Both the position numbers and the translations under genes were made by a program. A stretch of DNA of 64,000 nt from Stichopus chloronotus. Lineage: Eukaryota; Echinodermata; Holothuroidea; Aspidochirotida; Stichopodidae. The first letter of the stretch is position 1. Each line of letters starts with the position of its first letter. The notes under the pieces were generated by a model. The model saw only the letters and a list, made by a program, of their open reading frames with translations. It had not been told where the DNA came from and ran no database searches. Positions 1 through 12,012 of the stretch are shown here, piece by piece. The DNA lies in assembly GCA_021234535.1 (NCBI GenBank), contig SFZH01000008.1:496001-560000 (forward strand). The letters run 5' to 3'.

Positions 1-190
1 AGGTACCCCCATGCATGGTAGGATAAAGATGTAGGATCACCTAGGTACCCCCATTCATGGTAGGATAAAGATATAGGATCATGAAGGTACCTCCATCCAT
101 GGTAGGATAAAGATGTAGGATCACCTACGTACCTCCTTGGTAGGATGATGATGTAGGATCACCGAAGTACCGCCATCCATGGTAGGATAT
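1..190. repeat. 42-bp tandem repeat, truncated by window edge
   Basis: About 4.5 copies of a unit beginning AGGTACC and containing CATGGTAGGATAAAG and TAGGATCA. Unit starts at 1, 43, 85 and 127 are exactly 42 bp apart; the fourth unit is shortened to about 38 bp by a deletion and the fifth decays at about 190. The array probably continues to the left of the window. No coding potential is visible. Confidence 0.9.
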
Positions 191-420
191 AGTTTTCTGC
201 TGCTTAACATAAAGCAGCCATTTACCATCTCCTTTCTCATCTGATTGTAGAGTAAGTTTTGTTCTGCACTTTGTTTAGTGATTTTGACACGAGAAGTGTC
301 AAAAATTTCGATAAGTGACGTTCACGTGCCAGTTAATAAATGGCTGAAAGCACCTATTGTACACTGGCTTATTGCAACACTTGCTAGATACGTATCAGCA
401 TACACATCACGATGTGATTC
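191..420. other. Unique spacer between two tandem arrays
   Basis: Non-repetitive sequence without recognisable coding potential, separating the 42-bp array from the 56-bp array. Confidence 0.5.
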
Positions 421-1140
421 ACAATTTATCTCTCACTGATCAGCTAATGGTGTAAACGTGATCGAGAGAGTGACTCAAAATTAATCTCTCACTGATCAGC
501 TGATCGTGTAGACGTGATCGAGAGTGTGACTCACAATTAATCTCTCACTGATCAGTTGATCGTGTAAACGTGATCGAGAGAGTGACTCACAATTAATCTC
601 TCATTGATCAGTTGATCGTGTAGACATGATCGAGAGAGTGACTCACAATTAATCTCTCACTGATCAGTTGATCGTGTAAACGTGATCGAGAGTGTGACTC
701 ACAATTAATCTCTCACTGATCAGTTGATCGTGTAAACGTGATCGAGAGTGTGACTCACAAGTTAATCTCTCATTGATCAATTGATCGTGTAGACATGATC
801 TAGAGTGTGACTCACAATTAATCTCTCATTGATCAATTGATCGTGTAGACGTGATCGAGAGTGTGACTCACAATTAATCTCTCACTGATCAGCTGATCGT
901 GTAGACGTGATCGAGAGTGTGACTCACAATTAATCTCTCATTGATCAATTGATCGTGTAGACATGATCTAGAGTGTGACTCACAATTAATCTCTCATTGA
1001 TCAATTGATCGTGTAGACGTGATCGAGAGAGTGACTCACAATTAATCTCTCACTGATCTGCTGATCATGTAGACGTGATCGAGAGAGTGACTCACAGTTA
1101 ATCTCTCACTGATCTGCTGATTGTGTAATCATGATCGAGT
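421..1140. repeat. 56-bp satellite-like tandem array
   Basis: About 13 head-to-tail copies of a 56-bp unit; the core TCTCACTGAT recurs at 431, 487 and 543, exactly 56 bp apart. Each unit contains the GATC-rich near-palindrome TGATCAGCTGATC and a second TGATCGAGAG segment that is partly complementary to TCTCTCACTGATCA, so single units can fold. Units differ at a few positions (TGATCAGTTGATC and TGATCAATTGATC variants), and similar variants sit next to each other, as expected from local unit duplication. Six-frame reading gives no long ORF. Confidence 0.92.
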
Positions 1141-3520
1141 GGTAGAGATATTTCTATTGTTGAAAACTAAAAGAAACAAAAAATATCGTTTGTCAGTTCA
1201 TGATTAATCGAAGCCCATAGCTTCGATTCTTGGATTTACTCAATCCGTTGTGTTTTCTTTTTTATCATTTTTATCAGCGTTGCTGCCTACAAATAGTTGC
1301 GTTATACGTTCTTGTGCACACACGTGAAATGCAGATTTACCGTGAATGTGAACAGTGAAGCAGACATTTCTGTTGCTTTATTAAGTGCTAATCGCCATTT
1401 CAGCCTGCTTGCAAGACCCTTTGAATTTTATCATAGTGTGTAACACTGAGTACCTTTCGACATTTTACAGACTTTAACTCAGGGAAAATAGGGGATTTGA
1501 TTGGATTATTTCAAGTCGTTTCCACCTACCTAGAATCACTCTGTCCATGCTAGCTTCAAACCGGTACTGACAGTCAGCACAATTAGCCTAGTCACAGGTA
1601 CTGTTGTAACATCGCACATGTATGATGTACCACCACACCACGACAAGTGTTATGGTGGTCATCCCTCTGTTCCCTTCACTACTTGAAGAAATAGTCCTGT
1701 CTTTACGGACAGAATCGTTACTGGCGGAGTATATTAGCCTAGGCTTAGCATTACTTCCGCTACAGTTTTAAACGAGTTTGTAGGTTAATTTTAATGCAGG
1801 CATTACTTGGCATGTGTGAGTTTTCTTCCATTGTAGTGGTGTTTCGTGCAAGTTGTGGAGCCATGTATACGTGGCTGTACGTGCGTACCGTTGTTGTACC
1901 ATCTAGGTCAGGCCTACTGGTGTTACAGTTTATCATCTCACTGTAGCTCGTAGCCTAAGCCGTAAGTGTTACAGGGCTGATCTGCAATCAGAGGTGCAGC
2001 GTACATCTCCACAGTCCCAATGGGCTTCGATGTACTTGCCTGCAAGTGCAAATCTTCTAGTTTGTATGTGTATTTTCGGCTAAAATTAGGGACTCGAGCT
2101 CTATAGATGTTTGGGATATACTAGATTATGGAGGAACCGAGGGAATGAAATATTATCGCATCAACGAAGGATTCAAATCCCGTGCATGCATGAACCTCGA
2201 AAGGTCAATGATCGAGAATAAAAAAAACATTACTGGATCAGTTTTGAAAGATTAGAGGAAGATCCAGTCTACGAAATCAGAGACAAAAGAAAACTTGTTG
2301 AAGCTGGAGGTTAATTCCTAGATTATCGTAATTACTTGAAGTATTAACAGTGTAAAGGATAGATCGTTGAAGGTCATCAAAACCATCCACGAACAGTGAT
2401 TTCGTAATGTCATACACTACGTGACATGTGCCTCATCTTATCGATGACAACATATGACTGTTGTCTATGAATTGCATGAATTCTAATCTACATGAGTTCA
2501 GATGTGTATTGGTTTGCAACCACTCCACAGTATGTACTACGTACAGCCTGCCCTTTTTGTTTTTTTTACATGACTGGCTTGCCATGATGTATGCAGCCAT
2601 TTTACATGAGTGGCTCGCCGTGATGCCTACAGGTACCATACCACCATTAATTTCTCCATTGGCTTACACACTTAAATGCCGACATTCGAGGGTCCCTAGT
2701 GCATGCAAAGTACATCATATTAGGGGTTCCTTACCTATCATGTGATTATTAATTGCCTGGCCTATCATAGCATTTACAAATTTCTATATATCGAACTTTC
2801 AAAGCTTGAGTTAGAAGGGGTGAAAAATTTGAAAGTGCTCCCACCCCCTTGACAAGGCTCACAGACCGAAATGTTACTACGACACCTTCGATTTTCTAAA
2901 ACAATCTTTATCTCCTTCAATCGTCCTGATTTTCACGTCATCTGTACTTTCATCGGTGCTCTCCAACAGCCGTCCAAGAAAAACAAAATATAATGATGAT
3001 GACTGAGACCATGATGAAAAAGTGATTGTCGTCACTCTTTTTTTGGCACTTTTCTCGAAGGGTTAACAAAACTCGCAGATGTACAAAATCTAATGTTGGT
3101 ATGGTACCTACAAGTATTTCCCTTTAAATAATATGTAGCAGTTCCTCTGATATAGCTACTGTACTTCAAGTTTTGATATTATTTCAGAATATTTGTTTTT
3201 AATCAGAAGTTACGCTAAATATGCAGAGATAAAATGAAAGGGAGACCAGCCAATTATCTTCAACAATTGCTATTGTTATCTCCTATTCTCCCGTCCTGTG
3301 TCTCTATAACCCCACCCCCCCCCCCTCTCCCATTAAAAAAGCGTGATAAGCGTGATATGGAAGTTAACCCATCAGCCTACGTGCCTTGAATGGATGGAGA
3401 AACCTACACTTAAGAACTTTGATGTGAGATGGATAAAGAATGTCTTTTTCTTAGAATTCATTAGAACCAATATTCTGTCATATTATTGAAAAGTATTTTC
3501 CTTTTGACCTTTGCAGTCAT
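1141..3520. other. Intergenic sequence, nothing recognised
   Basis: AT-rich sequence with only short chance ORFs and no domain I can recognise. It contains an 11-base C run at 3315-3325. Confidence 0.5.
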
Positions 3521-3523
3521 TTG

Positions 3524-3660
3524 GGTGTGTGTGTGCGCGCGTATGTGTGTGTGTATGTGTATGTATGTATGTATGTATGTTTGTATGTATGTATGTATCT
3601 ATGATTGTCTGTCTGTCTGTCTGTCAGTGACACTTGCTTAGGTACGCTCTATCTGGATGT
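3524..3660. repeat. Compound microsatellite with a dispersed 3' motif
   Basis: Runs of GT/GC, then TATG, then TGTC units, followed directly by TTGCTTAGGTACGCT. The same motif follows a GT-rich stretch at about 15420-15468, which suggests the microsatellite is the variable end of a dispersed repeat family rather than an isolated simple repeat. Confidence 0.75.
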
Positions 3661-6365
3661 TAAGATTGTGATAAATAAATTGTGATGTGATAAATTGTTG
3701 ACTATATACCCTTTGTTAAGTCAAAAGAACTAAGTAAAGATAATCTCCAAGCAAGGAACCAGAGAGCGCATCGGGGTCTTGTTAAAAGAAAGTCATTTTC
3801 ACCCTTGAGTCTGTATCACTAGTTGTACATGCAACTACTGCTTATGTTTACCCGGGTTGCCTCACCTAACGCAATTTCAATCGGGTTATGAGTCGCTTTG
3901 TTACGTTATACAGTGTTCGCCTACCTCCAATTTCCATTTTCGAGAGTGGAAGGCCATGAAAGTTGAGTGTAAAATTGCTTCCTCTGTCTTTACCTGACTA
4001 AGAAACAGTAATTTTCCAAAAATTGTGTTCACCAATTTAGCAGAAAAATGTAACAAGCAAGAAGCTTAGAGGTTCCAGGCCTGCACCCCGGCCGAAGGGA
4101 CTGGGCTTCTCGCTCGTAATGGGTCGCTTTATATTACAGTACCTCAGTCATTCACTAACCTTCGCATCTATGCGACAGGGCTTTTCGCAAGCACTGACAC
4201 AAGGGCGCGTAGCCGCGTAATAGTTTCTTGGAAATGTTTGCCCTCCCCTCACCACTTTAACAGCAAAAATCATACCCTTGTTCCGCGTGAAACACATTTA
4301 TTCTTTTAGTTTACTGTTAGTGTATTTAATTCCTTCGTAGAGTGTTAATCTGAAGAGAAAACTGAAAAGGAAAAAGCTTAAATGGAAAAAAAAGCTAACA
4401 TTATGATTGATTATGTATTTTGTGTCTGTCTGTATGCGTGTCTATGTGTGTTTTTGTGCGCGTGTGTACCTGTGCTCTCTCGTTCGTGTGGAGAGTACAT
4501 TTCCGGGATACGCTCCAGGACTTGGCTACATGTCTTCAATTTTTGCCCCCACCCTTCCCCAAAACCAAATCTACGCCTCTGACTGAAACAAATACATACT
4601 CACACAAACAAAAACAAAGAAATAAAATCGATAGCTTAACGAGAAGCGCGACGAAGGATTTAAGAAATGAACAGTAGCAAAGATTTACTCGAACATGAGT
4701 TGAAAGCCGGAATCTGTCATCAACACGCGAGTTCACTCTGTTAATAGTTACCAGCATCAGAATCAATCCGGGGATATAGGTTGGGTTAATGATTACACCT
4801 GGAAGAAATGTATTGGAATCGACGGTCACGTTTTCCATAATGTCTTCATCCAACTGAGAAGAACGTTACTAAGATATCACTAAATCAGGTACCCCTGGTG
4901 GTTAGGTTAGATTACAGTACAGTAGAATTACACAATGATCTCAGTAATGATGAAAAACCAGTAAACGTATCATCAAAGTTTCAAGATGCATGAAAGGTGG
5001 ATGGAGTGCTCATGAAACTGGTACAGATCATCGTGTTTCACGGGGATGTGTATCTTCATCAGAGCCCGTATTTATTAGTTTCACGAAAAATTGGCCCTGT
5101 GTCCATCCAAATCTGCAATGACCTCCCGACATGATCGATCAAGTTCTGAAATGGTTTAAGTCCCCTCCCACTTTATTTCGAACAGGCTGCCTTTTATGCT
5201 TTTCTGGACGTTGCATTTTTAGCTTTGCATCAAAACAAAGTCACTGAATTATCAAAATAAAGTACCATGAACTGGTGAGGGGTAGGGGTGAACATGACGT
5301 TGTTGATTCTCTGGTTGCACCACCTGAAGTAGGTGCAATCATTAAGTATGATACAACCGCCCCTCCTTATGCACCCTTAAGAATCCAATAGATGTAACTA
5401 AATGTTGGTAACACTTCACGCTTACATTTATCTTGTTATGTCGATGGAAAGAGTAAGTTCTGGGGGACTCACAGAGACCTCGATTTTATTCTCTTTAAAC
5501 TAAACTGATGATTTTCTTGCGGGTTTTGTTGTTGATCTTAATGTTATTTCTGAACACATAACCATATATTTTTTCAAGGTGATCTAATCTTAACCGTGTG
5601 TACGCCGTAATGGAGAGCCATCACAGGACCAGTTGACAGATTTCTCCCACAGAATCATATCCCGATGGCGATCAATAGCCGGCAGATGTGTACGTGCACT
5701 ACTAATCCAATACAGTAATACTATAGAGTAAAGTAGTCGTTTACGTGGTTCGTTCGTTTATAGTGAATTCGTTCAGCTCATGTTTGATATGATGATGACA
5801 ACAGTTTTGGTGATGGCAAATGGAAACAATACACTCATGTGGACCAACTATGTTCACTCTCACGTTCCATATGGGCGTGTCGTTGATTGTAAGCCTATAA
5901 CCACCGAGTGAAAGCGCCGCGCTTGCAACTGTCAGCTATTTTATTTGGTTCGTATGTGACATCTATTGTGTTTCATACACTCGAAAGTTTACGGAGATCA
6001 GTACCATTTTGAGGCCAACGGTGGTCAAAGTCCTATGTGTATCTAAGCAAATTACTACAGAGTATGTTGTATTTCAAACTTGCTGTGTACACAATCACGT
6101 ATGTAATTTTATATTAGTCATATACAGGAAAGCCTGTAATCAAGTAAGAACCAAAACTTGTGAAGAATTTTGAACATGAGCATAAAAACACTTACATGAA
6201 CAAGGACCGCAAGAACTAACCGCAAACGCCCACTTCAGTTGTAGGTATTGGTATATAGCACCTGAAAATTTACATAAAAAAATTATGGATTATTTATGTA
6301 GGATGACGAACGGACGAAAAAAGTGGTTTCGTATCATCCACGGTAGATAGCCTATTATTAAAGGT
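3661..6365. other. Intergenic sequence, nothing recognised
   Basis: No coding exon, RNA gene or clear repeat could be supported on either strand. Short ORFs are compositionally biased or lack any recognisable domain. Confidence 0.5.
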
Positions 6366-6369
6366 GTAC

Positions 6370-6670
6370 CATTAGTAGATTTAGGAAATTCACTTTTTTC
6401 ACACCTGTTAAGTTTCCTTCACATGAAATGACAAATGGTCAAACTTTAATAAGTGAAATAAACGTTAATGAGTGAATAATCAATTATTTAACATGGTCAT
6501 TGAAAATTCGTGACCAGAGACCAGAGACCAGGATAAAAATTCAAACATTTTGACAGTTTTCAAGACCATTGGGGGTGAAACCTGACCAGCTATGCTAATT
6601 GTAAGCATTAGAATGTGGGTGTACCGCCGTGCTTCAAAATCCTCACAAATGTATCGATCTCAACTCAATG
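6370..6670 (+). repeat. Dispersed repeat family R1, copy 1
   Basis: Shares colinear blocks with about 57335-57700, for example AAGTTTCCTTCACAT, a TTAATGAGTGA block, TTGACAGTTTTCA and ATCTCAACTCAATG versus ATCAACTCAATG near the end. Divergence and small indels are substantial, so both copies are old. No ORF or terminal repeats were identified; class unknown. Confidence 0.7.
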
Positions 6671-7440
6671 TACAACTTTAAGAGCAACTCATCATCATCA
6701 ATAACGACGTAAACAACACTATAGCGATAGCAATAACATAAACAACTTCCGTCGTCCAAAGCTACTACGACAAGTAATAACCGCAAAAGGGCCACAATTA
6801 CATGAGCAATATCAGTAGAATCAATAAAACACAACACAGCAAGAAGTACTACTACAAGTACTACTACACCAGCAATGAACATTACAACAGCAACAATGAA
6901 AAACACAACAGGGATAAGGCCCATGTCCAGGACTACTACAGCAACTGAATAAATGCAATCCTTTGGAAAACAACAAACACAAAAGTAGCAACAAGGATGG
7001 TAACAAAAAGTAGCCTACTACAACAGCAATGTAACTTACAGCAACACTGTCAAAAACAATAGTGATAACAGTTATGTCCAGGAACTATTACAGCAATAAC
7101 TACAAAGCAATGAACAGCAAAACAAATACAAACAATGTCAGTGACAATGTCAGAAACAATATCCAGAACTACTTCACCAGTTAATACAATACCATGAATA
7201 ACAACAATTGGACGGTAGCAAGAAAGTACTGCTACAGCAAAGGTCAGTTACAGTAACACTGTCAAGTGCATGAAAAACGATGTAACAGTAAATCAACTGC
7301 AACTTCTTCATAAAAAAAACTACAATGAGAAAAACAAACAAACAGAACTACAAAACAAAAACGGCGACAACAGCGATTTAAAGTGCAACCAACGTGAACA
7401 ATAAAAACAAACAACTATAACAAAATGACAATGACAGATC
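6655..7440. repeat. Low-complexity ACA/CTA-rich region
   Basis: A long stretch dominated by ACA, CAA, CTA and GCA trinucleotide words on the + strand. The bias opens spurious valine/leucine-rich ORFs on the minus strand. I see no tandem period; it behaves as degenerate simple sequence. Confidence 0.7.
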
Positions 7441-9495
7441 CACTAATCTGAATCTGTTAAATTGTAACTGACACTGCATAATCTCATCTTTGTATATTTC
7501 ATCTAGATGACATTACTTTGAGCATCAACATGCACATTTTGTGTGTACAAACTTTTAAATGTATAGCCCAGAGCTGATATATTATATTTGAAACTACCAG
7601 GAAAGTCAAAAGCATCTCATAGCCTGGTTCTAGTACGGACCCCTACTGTGCAGCTTTCACTGGTTGACCTCATAAACAGCATTTCACTGAAGTTAGAGGA
7701 GATGCAGGTGAAATACTTCCTATTTGGCGGCCTCCTAATTAGCCTCACAACGGACGTTGTATTACTCACGCACCACCTCTGACTCCATTCGTAATACCAA
7801 CGGTATGTAGTTGGAAAACGGTACATACCAACACCTGGTTGGAAAGTTACCTCCTAGTAATTTGACCAACGCCTTTCACCTGTGTGAAATTTTTATGGTT
7901 TTCAGGTTTACAATAGTTCATACAATGAGTCTATGATCAAGTGCCATGTAACATGAACGATACCCTCTTCTGTAAAGAAGAACTAATACATTGACAGTTA
8001 CGTTATATTTTATTTAAACTCTTTTAAGAGATCAAAATGAAAAATGAGCTGGTTCTTGTTTGCTTGACTGGTCTATGTTTGCATTTGCGTCAGTGTTTGT
8101 AAAACGTCATTTATTCATTTTTTTTTTCGGAGGGGGGCTATACGGTATATTAGCACTAAATAAACTTTGAAATGTTAAGAAATGAATTAAAAATCCAGCT
8201 ATTTCTGGTCTCTCATGGTAGTTAATATATTTGTCATCGATCCTTCTTTCAAGTTTAGAGATATTTATTCCGTAAGGGCACATTAAAGTAACTGTATAAC
8301 AGCATGTTAAAAAATGTGTTCCACTTGTAAATGTATCTTTCAGTACTTGCTCCAAGTCCTTGTAATCTGTCACCCTTTCTCATTTATTTTTATTTGTTTT
8401 ACTTCAGTTTTAAATTTAAGTTGCTAACTTCATGCATGGACAAATCTTGATTTTCCAGAGTTTTTCAGGTTCAACTGACAAACAAGAAAACTACCAGGGT
8501 TGAATTAATGCTTTTCAGACGAGCATGTACAACTCAAACTTCGATCTTGTTTTGTCCTGAGGTAACGGAAGCAGTGCTTTAATTATAATCATCTATTCAG
8601 CAGCATGTATATTACCATTGACTAATTCAAAGGAATAAGTCCTCTGGAGAGAACACTTGATTTCCGATAAGGGAAATAAAGTAACAATACAAAAGGCACC
8701 CTGACAAAATAACTCTAACAGCTTGACCCCTGACCTTTCATCACCTAAGAACTTCATTGAATGAGAAGCAAGAGAGACCAGCTACAGAAACCCCTGTTGA
8801 TATGACTGCACACTTTTTATCTTTCCTTTTTTTCAGTCGTAGATGTTGAGGAAATAAAAAAAGGATACTTTACTTTGAAACTTACGACAGGAAAGAAACA
8901 TTAAGGTTTGATATAAATAATATAAAAAATGAATAAACGAAGCCTTCTAAGACATCCAGAGTTTTCTCTTTTTTTTTCCTCGAAGAGAAAAAACAACTTT
9001 ACGATGATCCAATTGTAACAATGATGTTTGACCTGTAGACAATAATAGTCATACTGAGATCTTTTACTTCGCTCGCCCAGTTTTTCTGCTTGTATTTAGC
9101 TGAGGGTTGAACTTCAGAAGCCCTTCCTGAGCGGAGATTTAATAGACACTTTATTACTCGGTATTTGATGTTTCGTCTAGTCCTAGTTTATCCCCATACT
9201 TATGTAGTCAGAGACCGTACAAACAGTGGATTGGGCTGATTAACTTCACACGGTCAACAAGATAGGTCAACTGACGCCTATCGTGATCGAATGCATTTAC
9301 CGACAGTGACCTTTAGGTGATAAAATCATTGAACGAAAACCTGACTAATGTAACTCCAAAGATTTATGAATGATTTGTGGAGATCTTTGTCTGTCATGCT
9401 TTAGATGTATACACTGAATGATTTCCAATATCAAGTCCTAACATCTGTGAATATAGCGCGCACTGTCAGATGACATTAATACAGAAATGACCTTT
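7441..9495. other. Intergenic sequence, nothing recognised
   Basis: AT-rich DNA with no supported exon or repeat; poly-T/poly-A runs occur near 8120 and 8970. Confidence 0.5.
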
Positions 9496-9936
9496 AAGGG
9501 GAAATGAGGCGTTTGTTTTACAGAAAACAACCATATTTTTTACGTTTGTGAACGTAGAATGCAGCTAATTTTCCTAACTAGTACAACATTAACCGCGAAG
9601 AAATTAACACCATTATAAGAACTTCTTTGAGTTAGTTCATTCTTACACAGCCAGATTCGTAGAATGATAGATTTTTTAAAGTAAGGAAAGACAGTTTAGC
9701 CCTCTTGTCAAGAAATAAGTTTCTTACAGATAGAAATCCAGTTATTTGTTGCTCAACAATAATATTGTTCATCCAAATTTTCAAAATTCAAATGATTCAT
9801 ATTCCTTTACTCACCACATGCATGTTTTGAGGAGGTAAAGCTTTTGCAGATGTCTATTGGTGGGACTGGTCTAACTACGATTAAAGCAATTTTTTTGCAT
9901 GCCATCTTGGTGTATCTGAATGCCCTAGCTCCCTTT
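9496..9936 (+). mobile_element. MITE-like element, family R2, copy 1
   Basis: Begins AAGGGGAAATGAGGCGTTTG and ends GCCCTAGCTCCCTTT, which read as imperfect terminal inverted repeats (about 19 bp). The same termini bound 53580-53915 and 58227-58576. The interior shares ACAGAAAACAACCATATTTT, CAGTTATTTGTTGCTCAACA and TTTTGAGGAG blocks with the 58227 copy. No ORF is present, consistent with a non-autonomous DNA transposon. The target duplication is not clear. Confidence 0.75.
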
Positions 9937-10955
9937 ACCATAACCTAAAGAAGTGAGTTATGCGCTGTATACTGACATGATGATAGAATATGTGACATGT
10001 ATAGACATCGATATCAATATTTTCTCCTAATCTGAGGTAAGCCAGAACCATTGACTGAAAGCCGGACTAGGCCGGAGAGGGGGCGGGTGAGGGGTGCCTT
10101 ACATTCTACTCTAATTCTCCACCAGACGACAGTGGGTTACGGAAGTAGATCAAAATGTTGTGTTCGCTTTCACCCCACCCCACCAGAAATGAACAACATA
10201 GATTTCCTTCTTACATGCATGCAAGCCTTCAAGATATAAATTAGCGCTGGATGATCTCTGCAACATGCCAACATTAATTACGTCATCGCACTGATTGTAG
10301 CAGTCTTCCTATGATACGCGTCTAACATCAACCAACTTTACATGATTTTCATCTTTTAAATATCCTGCACAATGTTACTGAAGTCCTTTCCTCTCTGGAA
10401 TACTCTACGCAAAATACAATAATACAATTTGTGGGCCCCTTAGGTACGTGTCCCACTGGCACGTTCGTAAATCCGGCCTTAACCAGATGGTAAAGTGCCA
10501 CGGAATAACAACCAGAAAAAAATGCAAGCAAATATGTACCAAAGCAGACGACAGATGGAACTAGAGGGTTGCTTTAAGTTTGAATTTGATCTGTAATTTT
10601 CGTTGAGACTTTAGGTTCAGACATATTCAGATTACAATGTACAAACTATTTCTTGATAGACTGAAAGGATTATGATGTTTAATTAACTAAACCTAACAAT
10701 ACGACTCAACAAACAATAATGGTGGTAACTGGGAACAGCTCTGTACCTGGTGGTCCGAGAGCGATGCTTCCGAAATGACTCGTTTGATGACATAATACCA
10801 ACAAAATAGAAAGCCATGTCGAGACGGTTCTTTCTAATTCTAGAATGACGCAGTAGTTATGTACGTGCATCAAAGCTCTTAGTCGCTGCTAGCTCGATCT
10901 AAATAATTCGATAATTTAAAGATGAAAGATCACCATCTAAACACCAAGATGGTAA
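9937..10955. other. Intergenic sequence, nothing recognised
   Basis: No supported gene or repeat; short ORFs here lack recognisable domains. Confidence 0.5.
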
Positions 10956-10956
10956 T

Positions 10957-11263
10957 AACGGTTCTGTGGCCGAGAGGATAAAGCTGGTGACATTTGATGC
11001 AATGAAGCCGAGTATATTAACACGGAGATTCTTGGTTCGATACGTGGCGGGGTCACAGTGGGATGGGTTTTTCGTCCAAGGGTGTAAAGTTTTCCTATCT
11101 TAAAAGACCTTGTGGAAAAAAGATACCAAATTTGATCCAAAATTGTTGTAGCCACCTGACGTTAAGTTGTAATATATAAACCACGGGCTCCATCCACACT
11201 TATGGGGTTGCTTAGCGTCGTAAACTAACTGCTCTTTAAGGCCTGAATTATTATTATCATTTT
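10957..11263 (+). mobile_element. tRNA-headed SINE-like retroposon
   Basis: An A-box-like TGGCCGAGAGG lies at 10967-10977 and a B-box-like GGTTCGATAC at 11034-11043, in the order and spacing expected of a tRNA-derived RNA polymerase III promoter (type II tRNA-like, with a long insert). A roughly 200-bp unrelated body follows, ending in an ATT-rich tail (TTATTATTATCATTTTT). It is not a usable tRNA gene because the acceptor and anticodon stems do not pair cleanly. SINE family not identified. Confidence 0.6.
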
Positions 11264-11937
11264 TCGTTTTCCTAAATTTTCATATTGGGCAGTACCATAA
11301 CAATAACCCAAACGTTTATGAAAGCTATTGGAGTATCGTCATGGAATCATTGAATAGACTACATCTCTCCCCTAATGTCAGAAACCAATGACACCTCCCC
11401 CCCCCCCCCCCTTAACATTGTGGAGGACTCCCTGAAGAGAGAGTAAAAGTAGAGACAAATTTACAGACTTTATTAATTAGATTGCTTGTAAAATCACAGT
11501 GTCAGTACCTTGGTATGCATTGCATTATATAGTGTAGTTTAAACTTTGAGGATCAGAAAGTCTGAGAACTCATCACTGATCCTATACCATGTTGATGGTG
11601 GATAAGCTCCGGCGAATTTCGCCTACTCTTTTCGATCAGTTTTCAGACGGTAACGAGACAGGGGTGAAGCAACAATACCATGTAAACCGAAACCTGCTTC
11701 CGGGACCGCCATTTAGCGTTCCCATCCGACGAGAGTGTATCTTCCAGTGTTTATCCACTCTCCCAAAGGCTGGAAGGGGTAGGTGGAACTGCCCACCTTA
11801 GCAACCCATTAGCTGTATTGAGCAAAACCTGAATCGGACAACAGGATCGCAAATTGAAATAACCAAATAACCCCATCAGTACCATCTGTAAACAGCTTCA
11901 CTGAATAAGTAACTTCGAGTAGCCGGAAAATTTCTAA
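11264..11937. other. Intergenic sequence with a 15-base C run
   Basis: Holds a C homopolymer at 11397-11411 and otherwise nothing recognisable. Confidence 0.5.
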
Positions 11938-12012
11938 GTGGACCCACTGGAATTAGATCCATGGACCTAGTGATTGCAGGATGGACATTCTAACCACCAA
12001 GCTAACCCTCCA
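11938..12012 (-). repeat. tRNA-like sequence, probably SINE head
   Basis: On the minus strand the sequence reads GGAGGGTTAGCTTGGTGG, an A-box-like stretch, then an anticodon-arm-like segment and a degraded B box (GGATCTAATTCC). The poor B box and imperfect stems argue against a functional tRNA gene. A tRNA-derived SINE fragment or tRNA pseudogene is more likely. Confidence 0.4.

Noticed and set aside
421..1140. CRISPR-like array
   Set aside because: Units are contiguous 56-bp repeats with no unique spacers, and the DNA is eukaryotic.
6643..7006. Valine/leucine-rich minus-strand ORFs that look like membrane proteins
   Set aside because: They are the complement of ACA/CAA-rich low-complexity DNA.
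10961..11043. Functional tRNA gene
   Set aside because: The A and B boxes are present but the cloverleaf stems do not pair; a SINE head explains it better.
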